Positions 57,501-64,000 of a stretch of 64,000 bases of DNA are shown here, in pieces. Position 1 is the stretch's first letter. Each line of letters starts with the position of its first letter. The translations under genes were made by a program, and so were the position numbers. The notes under the pieces were generated by a model. That model was not told where the DNA came from. It saw only the letters and a list, made by a program, of their open reading frames with translations, and made no database searches. This DNA comes from Hyphodiscus hymeniophilus (lineage: Eukaryota > Ascomycota > Leotiomycetes > Helotiales > Hyphodiscaceae). Location of the stretch: positions 992,001 through 1,056,000 of the forward strand of contig VNKQ01000009.1 of assembly GCA_016508695.1 (NCBI GenBank). The letters run 5' to 3'.

Positions 57501-57542
57501 GGAGCCAACCTTCTCCCAATCCGCTGTGGGATTCGCCATCAT
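54510..57542 (-). CDS. VPS16: Vps16, core subunit of HOPS/CORVET tethering complexes
   Basis: Six exons (57542-57401, 57079-56812, 56762-56266, 56202-54966, 54904-54823, 54761-54510) close to 825 aa, the usual length. The N-terminal beta-propeller part is clear: MANPTADWEKVGSKFYRKIQ, NYIVTGCSYGGAI, ALYRDESKLHSF, KMIRSISWDKGSIKGLGW and TADGTVRCYYDLQGDFAQFS. The C-terminal alpha-solenoid includes EQFLRLTPEKLVRRLINRRE, YDEGRGRLATELLNHEPRAGKQVPLLL and SAWWIRLRALVAKRDWNELEEWS. Vps16 scaffolds Vps33 in tethering and SNARE assembly at endosomes and vacuoles. The first intron, 57080-57400, is 321 nt, several times longer than any other placed here. Two adjacent ATGs (57542 and 57539) could serve as start. 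Confidence 0.93.
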
Positions 57543-57818
57543 TCAAGGGCTGTGGTCACCTCATGTCCCTTGTTTACTGTCGTTTTGTTTACTATCGTTC
57601 TCTGAGTCTGAGTGCTGGAGGATGCCTGTTGAACGTGACTGGAGAAGAAGCTCAAGTAGAACAAGGTCAAAGCTTCCGCGCTAGTCTTCCTCATCCAACG
57701 ACACCACTAAAGTAATGATTATTCAACCGGCGTTCCCGTCCCACTGCGTTACAAGATCTTGAGCTGGGGGTGGAGAATAGCTTCGGTGATGGGTTGTTGA
57801 TTCTCTCCTCCTGGCCTA
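57543..57818. promoter_or_regulatory. Compact divergent promoter, VPS16 / Mg-chelatase-like gene
   Basis: 276 bp separate the two start codons, the shortest divergent spacing in the window, so the genes probably share promoter elements. No named motif supported. Confidence 0.5.
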
Positions 57819-59031
57819 ATGGCAGACGAAACCCTTCTCGATAAGGTCCATGATTTGAGTGACTTGGAGCTTGCTGCGCTGATATGCCTTGTCGCGCAGG
57901 AGCATTGTATTATCGACACAGAGCCAGATGCTATCGATGAACTGGCTCAGGAATTAGAGCAGGCATGGTCCAACTCGGGTGATTGTGCGATGTTTGCTAA
58001 TCAGTCTAGGTCGCTGCAACCGTCTTTGGACTCTCCCACGCCGTAGTAGATTGCTCCGAGCATACATCTCTCGATGACTTTGCACACGCCATACTTACTG
58101 TGGAAAAGAGTCCTTCTCGATCAGAATCTCCCGTGAGGGCTCGACAAGAGTCCTACTTCCTACATACACCTGCCTTCCGATCGATATCTCGATCCCCAAC
58201 CTCAGAGAACTTGAAGGATAATACAATGGCCAATGTTATAATTGCCAAGAATCTCGATGAAGCTCCGAGACAAGTTCAAATACAAGCTCTAGAGTTAATG
58301 CGGACGAGACGGATATATACAAGAACCTCGGTCCAAATTGCGCCGAAACGGTTCTTGTTCATAGCGTTATTGGCAGGAGGGGATGGCCCAAGATTGACAA
58401 AGCATTTGAATGATTACATCTTCATCTCGCATTTTCATGATCCGGAAGACGGTTTTCCAAATTTGGAGGACTTTTATGACGACGGAGACTCGATTTCGTC
58501 GGTTGTGAAGAAAAGTCCAAAACGCAGCTCAGAAACCTTTATGTGGCCAAGAATCACCTCATCTGTTGGTTTTTTTGATGACTCCGGGGATCAGCTGCTA
58601 AGAAGTGCTAGGACATCGAGCAATTAGCTCAGTTGAGTGACCACGCTACCGTCAGCGTAGAAGTAAAGCAATACCAACGGAATATTGCTGCATTTTTGCG
58701 ACTCCACCGAGCTGTGGCCGGTGGTATTTCCGCTGTTGCCACAAGACACTTTGACAAGCTCGCCAAGTAAGGTCATTCCATCGTGTCTTCAGATAAATAC
58801 TGATCTGCTAGATGCCTTGCTCCACTCCACGGCCTCTCATATGCCACGCCCTCGCTGATCGCTCTAGCGGCGAGAAAGATCTACCTGCACCGCATCTACA
58901 TTGTCAAGCCTGAGAAGGAGAGGAGCATGCAGTATGGGAGTGACCTTGAGGCTGTAACGGCGCTAATTGAGGGCGTTGGACCTGAGGAAGTCATCGAGGA
59001 TGTTTTGTCAGGGACTGAGGTACCTTTGTAG
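57819..59031 (+). CDS. Magnesium chelatase-like (ChlI-related) fungal protein
   Basis: Four exons (57819-57962, 58010-58564, 58612-58766, 58812-59031) close to 357 aa. The sequence follows the fungal proteins annotated as magnesium chelatase: LSDLELAALICLVAQEHCII, VAATVFGLSHAVVDCSEHTS, NVIIAKNLDEAPRQVQIQAL, RRIYTRTSVQIAPKRFLFIA, LTKHLNDYIFISHFHDPEDG and LHGLSYATPSLIALAARKIY. These relate to the AAA+ subunit ChlI/BchI, but the classical Walker A is not evident and fungi make no chlorophyll, so the activity is unknown. Intron 1 (57963-58009) requires a GC donor. Intron 2 (58565-58611, donor GTTGGT) is needed to restore the frame into DIEQLAQLSDHAT. Confidence 0.78.
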
Positions 59032-60412
59032 TTTCAGAGGCTCGACGGCGGCGGTGTTGAGATGGACACTGGTTTTATAAGCGTTCAAATGCGAAGAAAT
59101 AATCAAGTAGCTTTCAAATAATCTGTTGATCATCCTGTCATGCTTCCTACCTCATCGTCTTGTTGGCTTCATCTTGCACTTGCGAAATCATTCATTTACT
59201 ATTGCAGTAGGCGCAAGATATATCAAAGGTAAACCGGTAAAAACGCACGAGGTAATGCGTGGATTTACAATTAGCTCACCCGAGGTCTGGTATCCCATCC
59301 GTACTTCGCAGGTGGCAGTGAGAGGGTCAAGCTTTCTCCCGAGATTTAGGACTCTGCGTATCTCGCGAACCTTAACATGGCGTGTATGGTTGAAGGGTAG
59401 AAAAGCCGTAAAAATGTGCCCCCTTGCTGCAAGACTTGCTATAACCGCGTTTCCCTCTCTTCATCCTTTCAAGTAATACACATATGGTCATCATACAGTG
59501 AATAATAACAATGGGTATGAGGGCAATAGTCTCCTCGACTTTAGCTTAAGATTTTCTTCCGTATCATTCGAGCAAGTCGATCGCCACCTCAGTCGTTAGT
59601 ATTGCACTGCAATGCAGGAGATAAAATCCATACCGGCTCCAGAACCTCAGTTGCAGTCATAATGGCAATCAAGGCAATTTTGCCTCCCATGAGAAGTCCC
59701 TCGCAGGCATGGTCACAACTAATAAGATCTATGAAAGAGAATAGCTAGTTAGAGGACTGAGCGCTGCTTATGCCGCTGTGAGAAACTACCTAATTATTGA
59801 TCGACACTCAACTTGCAATACAATAGGTAGTGCCTTCAATTCAAAGAGGGGCCTTCCTGTCTACCTACAATGGGATGTCGACAACAACGCCACTGAAGAG
59901 GTGTATGAATACTTGGAGATATCCCCCATTCTCCTCGACTCTCGGATGAACAGGATGGTTCGATGCAGCGTTTTGTTCCAAGGTTAGAGTGCTTGGCCTC
60001 CGACTGAGCCATTAACAGCCTGAAAGAGCTCTCGATTTCATCAGATGTTTGCGTTTTGAGAATACTTCCCCTTCAATAAAGTTATGACTGGAAGTAAAGA
60101 AACTGAAGCCTTTCTCAGACAGTGACAGAATTAACGCAATAAGGAGGAAGTAAAGGGCTCACTCTCTCCATCTTGAATCCACATCGAGCAGGGGGAAAAG
60201 GTGGGTCAGAACTTTTTTGACAAGGCTGAGGCTGAGGCTTTTGTGGCTTGCAATTAAACTGTTGATCTCCAACCATCCACAACTATTGTGTCTCAATCTT
60301 TCAATACAAAGCTGGTTTTTGTCCAAATATCAGTTCTTGAGATCAATTAGCGTCCGAGATCTATCAGCAAGACCCCTCTTTCTTCGTACAATCGAAATTA
60401 ACACCTGCAATA
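59032..60412. other. Intergenic, no gene seen
   Basis: About 1.38 kb between two genes on the same strand. ORFs at 59126-59476 and 59778-59987 lack domains and splice structure. The last 200 bp are probably the promoter and leader of the Sec14-like gene. Confidence 0.45.
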
Positions 60413-61682
60413 ATGCCAGCCGAGCCTGAGGATGCTCCAGTGGTGGACGAGACAATCGAGAAGAAGCTGGCCGATGTCGAACTTGGAGACGAGAGCAAAC
60501 TCCAGCCTCCATCAGCCTATGAGCCTCAGACTCAATCATCCTCCGTTGCTGCATCTCTTCGAGAGAAGCCTCCAGGACCTATCAAGACGCCAATCATTGA
60601 TCCCGTTGAATCTGCCAAACCTGTCCCTACCGCAGCTCTCACCGCCGACCAAGTCAACAAATACGAGAAAGTCTTAAACGCGCTCAAGTCGTGGAAAGAA
60701 ATACCATCTACAAATGGAAAGGGAGGTCCCATCACAGACAACGAGATTGTGTGGTTGACACGAGAATGCATACTGCGATATCTGAGAGCTACAAAGTGGT
60801 CGACAGCGGAAGCTCAAAAGCGGCTGCTTGGCACACTGACTTGGAGGAGGGATTATGGGACCGAGGATCTCACAGGGGATCACATTTCACCTGAAAATGA
60901 GACGGGCAAGCAGATTATTGTTGGTTATGATAATGCTGCAAGGCCTTGCCTCTATCTCAATCCCGGAAGGCAGAACACAGAGCCCAGTCCTCGCCAAGTT
61001 CAGCATCTGGTGTTTATGGTGGAGTGTGTTATCCAGTTCATGGTCCCAGGTCAAGAGACTCTGGCTCTCTTGATCAACTTCAAAGCTTCGAAGAGCAGGT
61101 CCAATACAGCACCAGGAATTGGGCAAGGCAGAGAGGTTTTGAACATCCTGCAGACTCACTATCCGGAAAGATTGGGGAGGGCTTATATCATCAACAGTAC
61201 GTTATCACCGCCTTCTCTTGGGAGTCAATCCAGCTAAGAATCTTACAGTGCCATGGATCGTTAATGGATTCTTCAAACTAATCTCGCCCTTCATCGATCC
61301 CTTGACAAAGGAGAAACTCAAGTTTAACGAGGATATGCGCCAGCATGCCCCACCTGAACAGCTATGGAACGAGTTTCAAGGAGATATGGAATTTGAGTAC
61401 GACCATTCTATCTATTGGCCTGCTTTGCTGAGGCTATGCGAGGAGAGACGCCGAGAACAGAAAGAGCGATGGGTGAAAGCAGGGAAGCACTATGGTGAGA
61501 GCGAGAATTATCTCAGGGGTGGAAGCTCCCCAAGTGTGGGGAAAGTAGTCAGTGAGCCTATTGCAGAACCTGCGGTGGCACACAAGGAGATGGAAAAAGG
61601 GCAGTCTGTTGAATCAGCTCAAGCGAACGGTACAGCCAATGCTCCAGTGTTGACGAGTGACAAAGCGGGCGTTCTGGTTTAG
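60413..61682 (+). CDS. Sec14-like CRAL-TRIO phosphatidylinositol transfer protein (Pdr16-like)
   Basis: Two exons (60413-61196, 61249-61682) close to 405 aa. After an acidic, Pro-rich N-terminus the CRAL-TRIO N-terminal helix bundle (ECILRYLRATKWSTAEAQKRL, LTWRRDYG) leads into the lipid-binding lobe: GYDNAARPCLYLNPGRQNTE, VECVIQFMVPGQETLALLIN, QGREVLNILQTHYPERLGRAYIIN and, across the intron, MPWIVNGFFKLISPFIDPLT. This last stretch resembles the Sfh3/Pdr16 branch of yeast Sec14 homologues, which move phosphatidylinositol and affect sterol and azole response; the subgroup is inference. The C-terminal 100 residues are low-complexity. Confidence 0.9.
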
Positions 61683-62021
61683 AAGCTATGCGGCTGTTAC
61701 AACTAAAGGGAACCAGCTGTCAAATGAATTGATGCTGCGGTACTTCCGATAAGAGCGATAATGATGATAGAAACCTTTTGTAGATGATAGACAAGTGTAG
61801 TGTAGCACATAATTAGGTTTGAAAAGTTTCAGCATTGATTGTTGAATCATTCTCTGCGCAGATCATGCTGCCCCTTTTGGCCTCGCTTCCAAAACAGCTC
61901 GCGGCTGGGTCAGCTCCTGATCAATATCAGCCTCGCCTTCAGACCACGAAAACATCCCTGATCCTCCTAAACGCTGGACAAATTCTCGATTCAACCATAT
62001 GAAACCCTTTTCATACAAACA
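61683..62021. other. Intergenic, no gene seen
   Basis: 339 bp between genes on the same strand: the 3' flank of the Sec14-like gene and the promoter of TRS31. Nothing else supported. Confidence 0.5.
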
Positions 62022-62752
62022 ATGTCGGCATCTCAATCACAAAAAACGCCTCTTCCAAACAATCCCTCGCAGGCCCAACGCTTACAACCAGGCCTTCGCT
62101 ACCCCTCAAGCGGTAAGACGATATATAACAGACCATTAGGACGGAGTCGAACGTCAGAGCTTAGCCAAGCAAGCTTTGCGTATCTATTTGGAGAGATGGT
62201 GAGCTATGCGCAAAGGCGTGTGACTGGAATTCAAGACTTAGAGAAACGGTTGGGGTCTTCCTCCCTCATTAATAGCACCAGTCTGATAACATTGATTGCA
62301 GATTAAACACACAAGGCCACCCAATAGGACTCAAACTCCTTGACCTCCTCCTCTACCGCGAACCACCCCGGCAACAAGTTCGACCACTAAACATAATCGC
62401 GGTCCTCCAATTCATCCATACTACGCTCTGGAAACACCTCTTCAACCGACCTGCAGACGCATTAGAGAAATCCAACGATGTGGAGAAGCCGGATGAGTAT
62501 ATGATCAGTGATAACGAGCCGCTGGTCAATCAGTATATCAGTGTGCCGAGGGAGATGAATCAGTTGAATTGTGCGGCATTTGTGGCTGGTATTGTGGAGG
62601 GTGTTTGTGATGGTGCTGGGTTCCCAGCTAGGGTCACGGCCCACAGTGTTGGGAAGGGAGAGGAGGGTGAACTGTGGCCGGGAAAGACGGTTTTCTTGGT
62701 CAAGTTCCAGGAGGAGGTCGTGGAGCGGGAGCAGTACTTAGGGAAGAATTAG
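62022..62752 (+). CDS. TRS31: TRAPP complex subunit Trs31 (TRAPPC5/Bet3 family)
   Basis: Two exons (62022-62248, 62302-62752; intron donor GTTGGG) close to 225 aa. The N-terminal 35 residues are polar. The Bet3-fold markers follow: TIYNRPLGRSRTSELSQASF, YLFGEMVSYAQRRVTGIQDLEKRL, HPIGLKLLDLLLYRE, VLQFIHTTLWKHLFNRPAD, YMISDNEPLVNQYISVP and CAAFVAGIVEGVCDGAGFPA. Trs31 is a core subunit of the TRAPP guanine-nucleotide exchange complexes for Ypt1 in ER-to-Golgi traffic and autophagy. The weak donor is supported by exact phase and by the unbroken EKRLNTQGHPIG join. Confidence 0.93.
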
Positions 62753-63255
62753 AAAATGGGCATTTGGATGGCGCATACGGGCATGGACGGTGTTATGGTA
62801 GGCTCATTGGAACCATTACGGGAGCTTGAGTAGATAATCTGACTGGCACCTTCGTAACCACTGATGGTGTATATGAAAATGGGCTTTGCATTTTGGCTAA
62901 TTACACGAAGTGCCGTCCTTTAAACTCCTATCTTCCTGGGTATTCCTTTCTCAATTTCCTTCCCCATAAACTCGGCCCAATCCCACAAGCATGTCGAGGT
63001 TCAACGCTGCAGTTCGCCAGTAACAAACGCTCATTCATGCCTAAACTCCAAGATTCAAAAGGCCCAAAAGGCCACGAGCATAACCAGCCAGTTCCATACA
63101 TACTCCGTCGTATGATTCCCGGTCCATAAAACTGCAATGACTTTGGCAAGGTATTGGCTAACAAATGCAACAAGCAATACTTCGCCCAGGCCTCCACTTT
63201 GAGTTTCAGTGTAGGCAGCAAGAGATGGACCAGCCACAATGTTGCAAAAGTCCAC
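62753..63255. other. Intergenic between convergent genes
   Basis: About 500 bp. Minus-strand ORFs at 62928-63311 and 63055-63255 overlap the end of the next gene in other frames and look like chance. Confidence 0.45.
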
Positions 63256-63636
63256 CTATCTTGGTAGGCTTTTACTCCCATCTCCAAAAGCGCCCGCTCC
63301 ATCCTTAGCACTCTTAGCAGTGGGCCCTTTCTTCATCAGATCACCCAATCCCAAATCCTTCCAAGCCGTCTCCTTCGTTTTCTGCGTCGCTCTCTGAATC
63401 CCAAAGGCCGCGTGCTGATCCGGCACGACATCGTCCTCATCTTCTGGATTGATAGGTTGGTTGTGGGGAGGGACATAAATCTCGTCGTCGGGGAGTTTGT
63501 CTTTGCAGAAGTCTTCAAAAAGGTCTGCGTCTCGGGAGCGTGCGAAATGCACGTATGTGTGATTAGAGTCTTTAGACTAGAGAGTGTCAACACGGTACTT
63601 CAATGTTTGTGAGATGATATTACCATTTTGTGGCTG
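63256..63636 (-). CDS. Unrecognised 107-aa acidic protein with an ATG-only first exon
   Basis: The large exon 63576-63256 is open and coding-like: SKDSNHTYVHFARSRDADLF, EDFCKDKLPDDEIYVPPHNQ, PINPEDEDDVVPDQHAAFGI, LGLGDLMKKGPTAKSAKDG. It has no ATG at its start. An ATG at 63636-63634 followed at once by GTAATATC and an acceptor CTCTCTAG before 63576 gives a first exon that is only the start codon, with an in-phase 57-nt intron. The product is hydrophilic, with acidic and Pro-rich centre and a basic Lys-rich tail. I do not recognise a domain. Confidence 0.62.
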
Positions 63637-64000
63637 GAAGTTGTGGTCTTTGAACAGTGCGTTGGAAGGGATGTTGTTGTGGGAAGGAGAAAGGCTGGGT
63701 CGCGAGGCTGAAGAACGTCGGTTCTCTGACTATCCTAGTCGCTTAATTTTGGAGCATTGAAGACGTGTTATGAATGAGGAGTATTCACTTTGAAGATAGG
63801 CATTTTCAAAGAGCCTATCTTCAAAGATCTCAGACATGACAAGATTACCAATTATCCCTATCATTGCATAGTCCGATTTCTACCAAAAATCATCTGGCAC
63901 GTGGTTCCCGTACTCGAGTACTAGCGTAAAGCGCGATCATGTGACCCACAAAGGCGAGCACGGCTAAATCTACCAGAACTTCTCGATAAAACTCCACGAA
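63637..64000. other. Right edge, upstream of the last gene
   Basis: 364 bp upstream of the minus-strand gene, likely its promoter. A short inverted pair, GAAGATAGGC near 63792 and GCCTATCTTC near 63813, could form a hairpin. No gene seen. Confidence 0.4.

Noticed and set aside
1..64000. CRISPR arrays, bacterial operons, prophage or plasmid origins
   Set aside because: The window is eukaryotic with spliceosomal introns throughout; no regularly spaced direct repeats with unique spacers were seen.
1..64000. tRNA, rRNA and other structured RNA genes
   Set aside because: None was recognised by eye; a tRNAscan-SE and Infernal run would be needed to exclude them.

Overview
The window looks like nuclear DNA of a filamentous ascomycete (Pezizomycotina), most likely a leotiomycete. 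The reasons are short 45-70 nt spliceosomal introns with CTAAC/CTGAC-type branch sites, a 2EXR-domain protein, a truncated Unc104-type kinesin, housekeeping genes of fungal type, and a long AT-rich block carrying the signature of repeat-induced point mutation (RIP). The class assignment is inference.

Left arm (1-18247), in order: class II aldolase/adducin-like protein (5' end not resolved), HSL-type alpha/beta hydrolase (-), membrane-anchored S33/TAP-like peptidase (+), glyoxalase II with an apparent mitochondrial presequence (+), DUF1264 oil-body-associated protein (+), divergent EF-hand/centrin-like protein (+), eIF4E-family cap-binding protein (-), acidic uncharacterised protein (+), and a short kinesin-3 (-).

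Centre (18248-32172): one complete but heavily RIP-mutated Ty3/Gypsy chromovirus-type LTR retrotransposon of 13.9 kb. It has 144-bp LTRs, a GTAAA target-site duplication and a polypurine tract. After gag-pol (protease, RT, RNase H, integrase, chromodomain-like tail, ending near 25.69 kb) there are about 6 kb of extra sequence. These hold the relic of a large ORF with an Upf1/DNA2-NAM7-type superfamily 1 helicase core followed by an array of CCHC zinc knuckles. All 24 metal-ligand positions in six tandem knuckles now read as tyrosine. This is the most unusual content of the window.

Right arm (32178-64000): a gene-poor 2.5 kb flank, then 2EXR protein (-), PPPDE-thioredoxin-PUL fusion (-), Golgi GDPase Gda1 (+), a candidate 46-aa membrane microprotein (+), LtrA-like membrane protein (-), APC-family amino acid/choline permease (+), mitochondrial processing peptidase alpha (-), FHA-RING ubiquitin ligase of the Dma type (+), Vps16 of HOPS/CORVET (-), magnesium-chelatase-like protein (+), Sec14/CRAL-TRIO protein (+), TRAPP subunit Trs31 (+) and an unrecognised 107-aa protein (-).

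The genes form no obvious cluster or pathway. Vps16, Trs31, the Sec14-like protein, Gda1 and kinesin-3 all belong to membrane traffic, but this looks like ordinary euchromatic gene order interrupted by one retroelement. Exon structures were worked out by hand from splice signals, reading phase and family similarity. Every multi-exon model marked as phase-consistent closes to a whole number of codons.
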